A stretch of DNA of 43,948 nt from a bacterium (GTDB lineage Bacteria > Patescibacteriota > Minisyncoccia > JAHIHE01 > JAGLIN01): positions 1 through 43,948 of the forward strand of contig DAOWDU010000036.1 in assembly GCA_030638825.1 (NCBI GenBank). The letters run 5' to 3'. Position numbers and translations under genes: made by a program. Below the pieces are notes generated by a model. The model did no database searches. It was not told where the DNA came from and was given only the letters and a program-made list of their open reading frames with translations. Below are positions 35,983-43,538 of the stretch, in pieces; the stretch's first letter is position 1; the number at the start of each line of letters is the position of its first letter.

Positions 35983-36840
35983 ATGAAAGTTGAAGAGATT
36001 TTACAATTTGTTTGGGAAGAGTTTGTTTATGGTGGACACTTGCTTTCATTGGGAGCGGTCAGTATTGTTTTTACTGCAGCTGTTTTATTGGAAGTTAAAA
36101 TCACTTGGGATTTTTTAGCAATTATTTATTTATGGACACGATCTGTTTATTTATTTTATCAGTTTGACGATTTCAAGAGTGATATTTTAACAAATTTTCA
36201 AAGAACCAAACACATTAAAAAATATGTCAAGTATATTCCTTTAATTATTTTTCTTTCCAATTTGATTATTATTGCAATTGCAATCTATTTTAATAAAGTG
36301 CATGCTCTAATTTTTGGTTTTTTACTATTTCTTTTTGGTTTGTGTTATAGTCTTTTTCTTAAAAAAATTACGAAAAATATAATTGCTTTTAAAAATTTCT
36401 GTGCTTCTTTAATGGGTGTATCGTTATTATTATTTCTTATTGTTTATTATCCTCCTTCTTTTTTCAATATGTCGTTGTTTCTCCTTATGATTTTTGTTTT
36501 TTTGAGGTGGTTTGTTAATACAAGTTTTCTTGATTTAAAAGATGTTGAAAATGATAAAAAAGAAAAATTGTTAACATTACCAATTGTTTTCAAGAAAGAG
36601 AAAATGTTCAATACTTTAAATTTAATCAATGTTCTTTCTGTAGCCCCTATATTTTTTGGTTTTTATCTAAAATTATTTCCTTTATTTTCCATGACTCTTC
36701 TTTTTATTATTCCATATTCTTTTTATTATTTAAATAAAATAAAAACAGAAAAAACAAATTCTTTTTTAAATTATGTCTTTGTTGACGGAGAATTTATTTT
36801 GTGGTCGGTTTTTATTTTATTTGGTAAGTTTTTGTTATGA
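35983..36840 (+). CDS. UbiA-family prenyltransferase
   Basis: Integral membrane enzyme moving a prenyl group from a diphosphate to an acceptor ring, glycerol phosphate or sugar. 285 residues with eight or nine hydrophobic segments. The first aspartate motif is FDDFKSD (Asp62, Asp63, Asp67) and the second DLKDVENDKK (Asp184, Asp187, Asp191), which bind the Mg-diphosphate; TLPIVF after it is typical. The first motif normally begins with Asn (NDxxD) and has Asp here. The promoter matches that of the diterpene cyclase, so its donor could be the cyclised diterpenyl or GGPP. The TGA overlaps the kinase ATG (ATGA). Confidence 0.85.
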   Translation: MKVEEILQFVWEEFVYGGHLLSLGAVSIVFTAAVLLEVKITWDFLAIIYLWTRSVYLFYQFDDFKSDILTNFQRTKHIKKYVKYIPLIIFLSNLIIIAIAIYFNKVHALIFGFLLFLFGLCYSLFLKKITKNIIAFKNFCASLMGVSLLLFLIVYYPPSFFNMSLFLLMIFVFLRWFVNTSFLDLKDVENDKKEKLLTLPIVFKKEKMFNTLNLINVLSVAPIFFGFYLKLFPLFSMTLLFIIPYSFYYLNKIKTEKTNSFLNYVFVDGEFILWSVFILFGKFLL

Positions 36841-38864
36841 TAAAATTAAGAAACAAAATTTGTAGTTATCTAAAATTATTGATATGTAGAGAAAAATATC
36901 AGAAATTAAATGAAATACAACAAATAGAATATATTGAAAAATTAGAAAACGAGAAAGAAAAGATTATTGCTCTACAGGAAACAATTAAAATTGTATCGGG
37001 AACACTAGATATTAAAGAAGTACTAGATATTATTTTAGATAAAATAGTAGCACAGCTTGGTTTTAAAACACCTTCTGTGTTTTTGGTGGATAAAAGCAGT
37101 AATTCTCTATGTGTGGGAAAGTTGTATGGAACATCAATCATTATGAATATTTTAGAGAAAGGGTTAAAAAAACCAATTTTGGATGCAAAACTTTCTTTAA
37201 CTTCTAAAGAAAACCTTATGGTAAAGGCGGTGATTACTGGCAAGATGTTTTATACTAACGATCTTTATGATTTTTCAATTCGGTTGGTAAGCAAATCTAC
37301 TGCATATTTAGCACAAAAAATGTATAGCAAAGTATACGGAATGAAGAGAATGGTTGCTATACCACTATCTGCAAAAGGAGAAATATTAGGAGTATTAACG
37401 GTTAGTTTGTCGGAAGATAGAGATTTGAATAAAAAAGAAGAAGAATTGTTAGCATCTTTCACTAGTCAAGCCGCAATTGCTATTTATAATGCTCAGCAAT
37501 TTGAACAAATCCAAACCCAAGTTAAACAACTTGAAGAAAAAACGGAAGATATGGAATCGCTTTTGGATATTTCGGAAGTCGCGGGGAGTTCTTTGAAAAC
37601 TAAAAATGTTGCGCAAAGAATTGTAGATAGCATCCCAGAAAATCTCAGGCATCTAGGATATGAGGGAGGCATCTTGGTTCTCTATAATAAAAGAGAAGGG
37701 TATGTTTATACTTACGCTTTAACAGAATCAAAGATTGTAAAAAAAGCGAAAAAATTATTAAACAAATCATTGAGAGAGCATTTAGAATATATTGATCAAG
37801 CAGATAATTTTGTAATCAAAACCATCAAAACAAAGAAAATGCAAGTTGGCAGCAAGCTGGAAGAATTTATCGCTCCGACCGTTAGTAAAAAAGTATGCGG
37901 GCTTATTCAGAAATTAGTTGGCGCGAAATCCTTTATTTCCATTCCCTTGCTTTCCGGAGGAAGAATTAAAGGAACGATTGTTTTTGTTGGCGTGAAGCCA
38001 AAGAAAAAAATAGTCCAAAGAGACAAAGACATTCTTTTTGGTTTTTCCTCTCATATCGGCGCGGCGATTGAAAATGCTCAACTCTATGAACAAACAGAGA
38101 AACAAATAAAAGCGCTGTCAATATTGAATGAAAATCTGAAGATGGCGAATATCAAGATGAAAGAACTTATGGAAATAAAGAATGAGTTTTTGCATATTAC
38201 TTCTCACCAGCTAAGAACTCCGCTGACGACAATTAGGGGAATGATTTCTATGTGGTACAGCGGAGACTTTGACGATTTATCAGAGAAAGAAAAGAGAAAA
38301 ATGTTGAAGAGAATATATATAAGCTCTGAAAGATTAAATAACATTACAAACGATATGCTGGATTCTTTGGAACTGGAAGGCGGGTTTATGAAGTTTCAAT
38401 TCAAGCAGATGTCTTTAAGGGAAATTATAAAAGAAACAGTAGATATTATGAAACCGAATTTTAACAAGAAAAATCTTTATCTAGAACTTAATGATAACAT
38501 AGATATACCAAAAGTTGAAGTGGAGCCGAATTATATCAGGCAGGTGTTTGTGAATACGATTGATAACGCCTGCAAATACACAAAAAAAGGCGGTGTTGAA
38601 GTAAACATTAAAAAAATTGGGAAATATGTGGAAGTCGCTATAAAAGATACGGGTATTGGCGTGAGCGAAAGCGATCAAAAAAAGATTTTCCTCAAATTTA
38701 CAAGAGGAAAAAGAGCCTCCGCCGAAAACGCTTCGGGAAGCGGGTTGGGATTATTTATCGCCAAGAAAATTGTTGACGCGCATAACGGGAAAATTGAATT
38801 TATTAGCAAAGGAGCCGGGAAAGGTTCGGTGGTGAAAGTGAGGTTGCTGGTGAAGCAGGGATAA
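36837..38864 (+). CDS. Double-GAF sensor histidine kinase
   Basis: 675 residues. Two GAF domains lie at about 40-220 and 235-425, each ending in IAIYNAQ or AAIENAQ helices. The dimerisation box is FLHITSHQLRTPLTT with phosphorylated His457. The ATPase end has NTIDNACKYTKKGG (N box), KDTGIGVSESD (G1) and GSGLGLFIAKKIV (G2). There is no transmembrane segment, so it senses an intracellular small molecule or redox cue. No response regulator is in the window. The ATG overlaps the UbiA stop, so the two proteins are made in coupled amounts, an unusual pairing. Confidence 0.92.
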   Translation: MIKLRNKICSYLKLLICREKYQKLNEIQQIEYIEKLENEKEKIIALQETIKIVSGTLDIKEVLDIILDKIVAQLGFKTPSVFLVDKSSNSLCVGKLYGTSIIMNILEKGLKKPILDAKLSLTSKENLMVKAVITGKMFYTNDLYDFSIRLVSKSTAYLAQKMYSKVYGMKRMVAIPLSAKGEILGVLTVSLSEDRDLNKKEEELLASFTSQAAIAIYNAQQFEQIQTQVKQLEEKTEDMESLLDISEVAGSSLKTKNVAQRIVDSIPENLRHLGYEGGILVLYNKREGYVYTYALTESKIVKKAKKLLNKSLREHLEYIDQADNFVIKTIKTKKMQVGSKLEEFIAPTVSKKVCGLIQKLVGAKSFISIPLLSGGRIKGTIVFVGVKPKKKIVQRDKDILFGFSSHIGAAIENAQLYEQTEKQIKALSILNENLKMANIKMKELMEIKNEFLHITSHQLRTPLTTIRGMISMWYSGDFDDLSEKEKRKMLKRIYISSERLNNITNDMLDSLELEGGFMKFQFKQMSLREIIKETVDIMKPNFNKKNLYLELNDNIDIPKVEVEPNYIRQVFVNTIDNACKYTKKGGVEVNIKKIGKYVEVAIKDTGIGVSESDQKKIFLKFTRGKRASAENASGSGLGLFIAKKIVDAHNGKIEFISKGAGKGSVVKVRLLVKQG

Positions 38865-38889
38865 AAATTGTTTTGTTCAATATAATTTT

Positions 38890-38917
38890 TTGGTTGTTTT
38901 TAAAAGTGTGGTAGAAT
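38890..38917 (+). promoter_or_regulatory. Promoter of the coiled-coil gene
   Basis: TTGGTT (38890-38895), a 16-base spacer ending GTGG, and TAGAAT (38912-38917). It has the same 16-base geometry as the cyclase and UbiA promoters. Confidence 0.55.
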
Positions 38918-38946
38918 GTAAAAAGGAAATAAATTAATTAAAAAAC

Positions 38947-39309
38947 ATGGAAACAAAAAAAGAAATAACAATTAATGAATTAGCTAACAAAGTAGATAAA
39001 TTGTCTGGAACAGTAAATGAACTATTTGGAACAGTAGACGAGTTGTCTGGAACGGTAGATAAATTAGCTGGGATAACGCAACAGGAGTTTGTGGCGGCGC
39101 AAAAAAGGATTGAAGCAATAGACAATAAGTTTGATGAAAAATTTAATCAGGTTTTAACTGGTCAGGATCATATTTTAAAAAGGTTGGAAGATTTAGAGAC
39201 GGATAACACAGCAGGCGCAACGGTTTCTCGGCGGCATGATGATGAATTAGAGAATTATGAAGAGAGGATTGTTGTTGCGGAGGGGAAGTTGGGGGTTGGG
39301 GCGGTTTAG
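38947..39309 (+). CDS. Small coiled-coil protein with heptad repeats
   Basis: 120 residues. Three seven-residue units in a row, LSGTVNE, LFGTVDE and LSGTVDK, give an almost perfect heptad, followed by QQEFVAAQKRIEAIDNKFDEKFNQVL and HDDELENYEERIVVAEGKL. No signal or membrane segment is present. Proteins of this kind are common in Patescibacteria and usually unannotated. It probably forms oligomers. The tail ending KLGVGAV is Gly-rich. Confidence 0.7.
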   Translation: METKKEITINELANKVDKLSGTVNELFGTVDELSGTVDKLAGITQQEFVAAQKRIEAIDNKFDEKFNQVLTGQDHILKRLEDLETDNTAGATVSRRHDDELENYEERIVVAEGKLGVGAV

Positions 39310-39319
39310 GATTTTGGGG

Positions 39320-39348
39320 TTGACAAGTTTTTTATTTTTGGTTATTAT
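39320..39348 (+). promoter_or_regulatory. Promoter of the 148-aa membrane protein gene
   Basis: TTGACA (39320-39325), 17 bases, TATTAT (39343-39348). Confidence 0.65.
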
Positions 39349-39385
39349 GTTAATAGTTTTAGAAGTATTAAAGAGGTGAACTTAA

Positions 39386-39832
39386 ATGAAAATTAGTGAT
39401 AACGGTTCTTTAGAATGTATGTTTGGAGCGTTTGTTATTATAGCGTTTCTTGCGTTTGGAAAATTCCTGCTTATATCTTTTGCGGGAATAGGAAGTCTTT
39501 TTTTGAGTTTGATGATAATTTTATTTGTTACATCGCTGGTAGTGATGTTTTTAATAGGATATTTATCAAAGTTCAAGAAAGTTGAAACTTCTGTTATGTG
39601 GGAACGGTTTTTGAGTGCAACAATCTTTGTTGTGTTTGCAAGTCTTTTCGGGTTTGTGTTGTTTATCCCGGCAGTCTATTATTTAGCAGGATGGTGGATT
39701 TATCACACAATTGGAACAGTCGTTGTAATTTCATTAATCCTTGCCAAAATAATGGTAAGATTAGTAGAAGGGAAAACTCCTCATCTTTTTGGGGAAAACA
39801 AAAAGCAAGAAAAAATAACTCTTGCTGGATAG
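39386..39832 (+). CDS. Small membrane protein of unknown function (148 aa)
   Basis: Starts at ATG 39386 with an AGAGGTGA ribosome binding site eight bases upstream. Four hydrophobic segments are visible (about residues 12-30, 33-57, 74-96 and 100-122), then a basic tail, LVEGKTPHLFGENKKQEK. No family is recognised. It is monocistronic, with a consensus promoter and a terminator whose stem includes the stop codon. The next gene shares this layout, suggesting related expression control. Confidence 0.6.
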   Translation: MKISDNGSLECMFGAFVIIAFLAFGKFLLISFAGIGSLFLSLMIILFVTSLVVMFLIGYLSKFKKVETSVMWERFLSATIFVVFASLFGFVLFIPAVYYLAGWWIYHTIGTVVVISLILAKIMVRLVEGKTPHLFGENKKQEKITLAG

Positions 39833-39859
39833 AGGATTAAATCTCTATCCTATTTTTTT
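39827..39859 (+). terminator. Terminator overlapping the stop codon of the 148-aa gene
   Basis: GGATAGAG (39827-39834) pairs with CTCTATCC (39843-39850). The TAG stop is inside the left arm. A T-run follows. Confidence 0.8.
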
Positions 39860-39871
39860 ATAAAATTTCTC

Positions 39872-39900
39872 TTGACAAACATGGACTTTTGTACTATTTT
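39872..39900 (+). promoter_or_regulatory. Promoter of the 133-aa membrane protein gene
   Basis: TTGACA (39872-39877), 17 bases, TATTTT (39895-39900). Confidence 0.6.
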
Positions 39901-39938
39901 ATAAATACAAATCAAAATAAAATTGGAGGTAGTAGTAG

Positions 39939-40340
39939 GTGAATGAACTTGAAATAATACTTTATGCGGCAGTCGCATTTGGAGCAGTACTTGCAGTAGT
40001 AGCGCTCAAGCAAAAAAGTCTTGAGGGCAAAATAACAATTTTGGGTGTAGCATTTATTGTGGAGTGTATATTGATGCCTTATGCATTGTATCTGCGCATT
40101 CCAGTATTCAGAGGACTTTTAAGCGGGTTATTTGATTTTATATCGACAGCCAGTCCAGAAGTTTCTGGAGCAAGAATGTTAACAGTTTTTTGCTTATATC
40201 TTGTTCCAGTAGCAATTATGTCAGTGTGTATGATAAGTAGTAAGGAGGTGGCAGAATACATAATGACATTGCGGGGAAAAATAACAGCAAGCAAAATTAA
40301 CGAAAACAGAAAGCGCTTAATAGAAGCGCCTGCAGGATAG
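39939..40340 (+). CDS. Small membrane protein of unknown function (133 aa)
   Basis: GTG start at 39939, supported by GGAGGT nine bases upstream. Three hydrophobic segments (about residues 6-22, 32-55 and 82-98) precede a basic amphipathic tail (EVAEYIMTLRGKITASKINE). No family is recognised. Like the previous gene it has its own TTGACA promoter, a strong ribosome binding site and a terminator that includes the stop codon. The protein ends in Ala-Gly, as do the 148-aa protein and the secreted peptide at 3274. Confidence 0.55.
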   Translation: MNELEIILYAAVAFGAVLAVVALKQKSLEGKITILGVAFIVECILMPYALYLRIPVFRGLLSGLFDFISTASPEVSGARMLTVFCLYLVPVAIMSVCMISSKEVAEYIMTLRGKITASKINENRKRLIEAPAG

Positions 40341-40367
40341 ACAATAAGTTTATATCCTGCTTTTTTT
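40332..40367 (+). terminator. Terminator overlapping the stop codon of the 133-aa gene
   Basis: GCAGGATA (40332-40339) pairs with TATCCTGC (40353-40360), followed by seven T. The TAG lies at the end of the left arm. Confidence 0.8.
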
Positions 40368-40384
40368 ATTTCTAAATTTTTTAC

Positions 40385-40413
40385 TTTACTTGTAATTAAA
40401 AACTCTGTATAAT
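40385..40413 (+). promoter_or_regulatory. Promoter of the Cys-rich pilin-domain gene
   Basis: TTTACT (40385-40390), a 17-base spacer and TATAAT (40408-40413). Confidence 0.6.
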
Positions 40414-40442
40414 ATAAACAGTTTTAGAATTAAGATAAAAAA

Positions 40443-42176
40443 ATGAAAACACAAAAATTATGTTTATTGGGAATCATGACAATTATAATCCTCCCTGTAT
40501 TTTTAGTAGTGGGAATTAATAAGACTAGCGCTGCCGCTTATCTTGGATGCGCTGAAAGACCGCTTGATGACGATTGTGGAATAGTTGTAACGGATCAAAG
40601 TTTGCTCTTTTGTGAATCTACTGAATGGTGTATGGCGATTCCGCTTGATGTATCTGCGTTAACGGGAGTGTATTCTCGCGCTGTGAATTCTTGTGATACA
40701 GGAAATAGGCATTGTAGAGAAGATAGTTGTAGCGGAATAGTAGCCAATGATGGTGACTCGTGTGTTGTAGTTGGAGGAAAAGGAGGATTTTTTGGAGGTT
40801 GTGATGAGAACGATAAAGAATATGGAACTTGGTCGTCTGGCAGATGTATTGCTTGTTCTGGAATTAATACAGAAAATGGAATTTGGGGAGATGCTATTGG
40901 AATTTATGCGGACATAGCAAAAGGAGGCGACTCAATGTGTGAAGCAAATGGCTGTGGCGCAAGTCCTGAATGCGACGAAAAAATGCCCACATGGGTTGAT
41001 CCAGGAGGTACAGGTTCTTGTGATGATCATTGTATTTGGACAGCAGCCGCAGTTTGTAATAATGATGGTACTTGTGCTGGAGCTGAAACGACCACAAATT
41101 GTCCGAATGATTGTTGTGATAAAGGTTGCGGAGCTGGATGTACAAACATCGTTGATTGTATGACTATTGAACCAGATTGCGCGGGAGCTTGCGTTGATCC
41201 GGCCTGTGTAACCGATACCGATTGTGGGTATTGGGTTTGTGATAGCGGCGCAGGTTATATAGCCGAAGACTGTGCTGCGGGAGGATTTGAAGATTGTAGT
41301 AGTATAGATGGAAATAATTGCGGTGGCGGGAAAGTTTGGAGTTGCGCTGGAAGTTGTAATATGATGTGCGATCCCCAGTGGTTTCCAGGAGGATGTTTCC
41401 CAGCTCCTCCGGCTCCTCCAACTCCACCATGTGTAGATGAATATGATGCTTGTGATTGTACTTGTGTGGTTGCTGGCTGTAATAATAATGGAGTGAAAGA
41501 TAACGGTGAAACAGGGGTAGATTGTGGAGGAGGAGGATGTCCCGCTTGTGCTGGTCCAGTTTGTGTTCCTGATGGATGCAATGGCAACTGTCCTGCTGGT
41601 TGCGGAGGAGGCGATGACCCAGATTGCGCAGGAGCTTGTTTGGATCCACTTTGCTTAACAGATATGGATTGTTGTACTAACACTCCTTGTGTTGCTCCTC
41701 AAGTATGTGATGAAACTACAGGAAATTGTGTAAATTGTATAACAGATGACGATTGCGTAGGAACTGATGTGTGTAATGGCGGAGTTTGTGTTGCTTGCAG
41801 TGGCGAAGGAGAAGATCCTGGAAGCGCTGATTTGTGTTGTGTTGGACTTAGCTATTTAGACATTGATGGCGATGGAAAATTCTTTTGCACTTCCGTTTGC
41901 GATCCGAACGCTTGGTTTTTTTGCAATCCATTAAGAGGATCAGTTGAAACGATTGTTCAAGCGGGGGAAACTATGTTAGGATATATTTTAGGACTTATCG
42001 GATCAATCGCATTGCTGTTTATTATTATAGCAGGAATGATGTATATGACTTCCGCTGGAAACGAAGAAAGAATTTCTTCCTCAAAGAAAATTTTAACGGG
42101 GGCTGTGATTGGATTAATGATTGCGCTTCTTGCCTATGGCTTGCTCCATGTTATTATGACGGTGCTTAATATGTAA
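40443..42176 (+). CDS. Cys-rich surface protein with C-terminal T4SS-pilin-like domain
   Basis: 577 residues with a signal peptide (LGIMTIIILPVFLVVGI) ending near SAAA. The ectodomain, residues about 35-490, holds roughly 65 cysteines in spaced CxxC and DCxG-type groups, with Pro-rich PAPPAPPTPP at about 320, and resembles disulfide-rich adhesion modules. The last 90 residues carry two helices (GYILGLIGSIALLFIIIAGM and ILTGAVIGLMIALLAYGLL) and the loop TSAGNEERISSSKK, the signature of the small TrbC/VirB2-like pilins common in CPR. Usually that domain is alone or has a short lead. Here a very large Cys-rich region is fused in front. It may decorate a pilus or anchor at the cell surface. Confidence 0.8.
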   Translation: MKTQKLCLLGIMTIIILPVFLVVGINKTSAAAYLGCAERPLDDDCGIVVTDQSLLFCESTEWCMAIPLDVSALTGVYSRAVNSCDTGNRHCREDSCSGIVANDGDSCVVVGGKGGFFGGCDENDKEYGTWSSGRCIACSGINTENGIWGDAIGIYADIAKGGDSMCEANGCGASPECDEKMPTWVDPGGTGSCDDHCIWTAAAVCNNDGTCAGAETTTNCPNDCCDKGCGAGCTNIVDCMTIEPDCAGACVDPACVTDTDCGYWVCDSGAGYIAEDCAAGGFEDCSSIDGNNCGGGKVWSCAGSCNMMCDPQWFPGGCFPAPPAPPTPPCVDEYDACDCTCVVAGCNNNGVKDNGETGVDCGGGGCPACAGPVCVPDGCNGNCPAGCGGGDDPDCAGACLDPLCLTDMDCCTNTPCVAPQVCDETTGNCVNCITDDDCVGTDVCNGGVCVACSGEGEDPGSADLCCVGLSYLDIDGDGKFFCTSVCDPNAWFFCNPLRGSVETIVQAGETMLGYILGLIGSIALLFIIIAGMMYMTSAGNEERISSSKKILTGAVIGLMIALLAYGLLHVIMTVLNM

Positions 42177-42212
42177 ATAAAATAACACAACTTTAATAAA
42201 CTAAATTAAATT

Positions 42213-43280
42213 ATGCCGATAGAAGATCACCTTGCTAGCTTGAAAAATAAAGTGGATGAAGAATTAAAAATGTTCTTTGATAATAAAATTAGGCAAATTA
42301 AAAGTCAGGAAAAACCTGATGAACTGTTAGAAATGACTGAAAATTTAAGAGAGTTTATTTTGAGATCCGGAAAGAGAATCCGTCCAATTTTATTTTATTG
42401 CGGATATATTATTGCGGGAGGAAGAGACAAAGAAAAAATTTTAAAAGCCGCGATTTCAATTGAGCTGATCCATTCTTTTCTTTTAATCCATGACGATATT
42501 ATTGATCAAGATAACTTTAGGCACGGCGGATTATCAATGCATTGCAGTTATAAAAATAAATATAAAAATAAAAATAAAAATTCCAAACATTTTGAAATTT
42601 CAATGGCAATAATTGTTGGGGATTTGGCTTGTAATTTTGGCTATGAAATTTTATCCGAAGCAGATTTTTCTTCAGACTTGAAAATTAAGACGATTAGGAA
42701 GATGAACCAAATTATTTCAAATACAGCTGCCGGAGAAGCTGCCGATGTGGAGTTAAGCGTGAATTCTAGTTTTGACGCTAATAAAATTGTTGAAATGCAA
42801 AAATATAAAACTGCTAAATATACTATTGAAGGACCGCTTCATTTAGGAGCGGTTTTGGCTGGAGCTGACAGCAAATTTTTAGAATCTATCAGCAAGTTTG
42901 CCATACCTCTCGGCATCGCTTTTCAAATTCAAGATGATATCATCGGCATCTTTGGAGATGAAAAGAAAATAGGAAAACCAATAGGATCAGACATTGAAGA
43001 GGGAAAGAAAACGCTTTTGATCACCAAGACTATTGAACAGGCAGATAATGAGCAAAAAGAAATATTGATTAATCTGCTGGGTAGCGCAAAAATAAATTTA
43101 AAAGAAATAGAAAAAGTAAGAGAGATAATAATAAAAACTGGATCTCTGGAACATTCTCAGAAAATTGCTGGCGAATTAATCAAAACTTCCAAGAGGCGTC
43201 TTGAAGAAATGAAAATTTTATCTCAACATCAAGGATTTTTAAATGATTTAGCCGATTTCATTGTAGGAAGAGAACATTAA
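42213..43280 (+). CDS. Trans-polyprenyl diphosphate synthase, GGPP-type
   Basis: Builds C15-C20 or longer prenyl diphosphates from IPP and an allylic primer. 355 residues. The first Asp-rich motif is HDDIID (Asp94, Asp95, Asp98), the second QDDIIGIFGD (Asp241, Asp242), with GKRIRPILFY near the start for IPP binding and GSDIEEGKKTLL after the second motif. Phe89 lies five residues before the first motif, as in archaeal GGPP synthases where an aromatic residue there limits chain length; this makes C20 likely but not certain. It would supply the diterpene cyclase, reductase and UbiA. It has its own terminator and no visible ribosome binding site. Confidence 0.92.
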   Translation: MPIEDHLASLKNKVDEELKMFFDNKIRQIKSQEKPDELLEMTENLREFILRSGKRIRPILFYCGYIIAGGRDKEKILKAAISIELIHSFLLIHDDIIDQDNFRHGGLSMHCSYKNKYKNKNKNSKHFEISMAIIVGDLACNFGYEILSEADFSSDLKIKTIRKMNQIISNTAAGEAADVELSVNSSFDANKIVEMQKYKTAKYTIEGPLHLGAVLAGADSKFLESISKFAIPLGIAFQIQDDIIGIFGDEKKIGKPIGSDIEEGKKTLLITKTIEQADNEQKEILINLLGSAKINLKEIEKVREIIIKTGSLEHSQKIAGELIKTSKRRLEEMKILSQHQGFLNDLADFIVGREH

Positions 43281-43292
43281 ATAAAGTGAGTC

Positions 43293-43321
43293 TGTCACCC
43301 TTCGACAAGTTCAGGGTGACA
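43293..43321. repeat. Palindromic repeat of the TCGACAAG family
   Basis: TGTCACCCT and AGGGTGACA flank TCGACAAGTTC. It is the same family as the copies at 6424, 7621, 24637 and 24686, with the stem bases changed in both arms so pairing is kept. Confidence 0.7.
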
Positions 43322-43324
43322 ATC

Positions 43325-43363
43325 AAAAAGTGGGTAAACTGTGGATAGTTTATCCGCTTTTTT
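43325..43363 (+). terminator. Terminator after the prenyl synthase gene
   Basis: AAAAAGTGGGTAAAC pairs with GTTTATCCGCTTTTT around TGTGGATA, with G-T pairs allowed. Confidence 0.75.
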
Positions 43364-43442
43364 GTTATGAAGTTGCGTTTTATTTTGTAAAATGCTTTAG
43401 ATAAGCAAAAAATTTATTTCTAAAAATTTGGACGAAAGTGGT

Positions 43443-43470
43443 TTGACTATTACTGTGAGTGGTGTATAAT
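43443..43470 (+). promoter_or_regulatory. Promoter of mraZ
   Basis: TTGACT (43443-43448), a 16-base spacer and TATAAT (43465-43470). Confidence 0.75.
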
Positions 43471-43489
43471 GGAACTATGGTGTAAAAAG

Positions 43490-43530
43490 GTGGATAAAAG
43501 TGGGGAAAACTAAAATAGAATGTGGATAAC
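43490..43530 (+). promoter_or_regulatory. MraZ box: direct GTGG repeats
   Basis: GTGGATAAAA (43490) and GTGGGGAAAA (43500) are exactly one helical turn apart, and a third GTGGATAAC lies at 43522. They sit between the promoter and the mraZ ATG, where MraZ binds in other bacteria to repress its own operon. Confidence 0.65.
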
Positions 43531-43538
43531 TAAAAAAC

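Noticed and set aside
30670-36840. Complete archaeal ether-lipid pathway
   Set aside because: GGR, UbiA and a GGPP-type synthase are present, but glycerol-1-phosphate dehydrogenase and geranylgeranylglyceryl phosphate synthase are not in the window, so ether lipids cannot be claimed.
41164-41683. Long minus-strand frames opposite the Cys-rich gene
   Set aside because: They have runs of Gln, His and Pro produced by reading the Cys/Gly-rich codons backwards, and no promoter or ribosome binding site.
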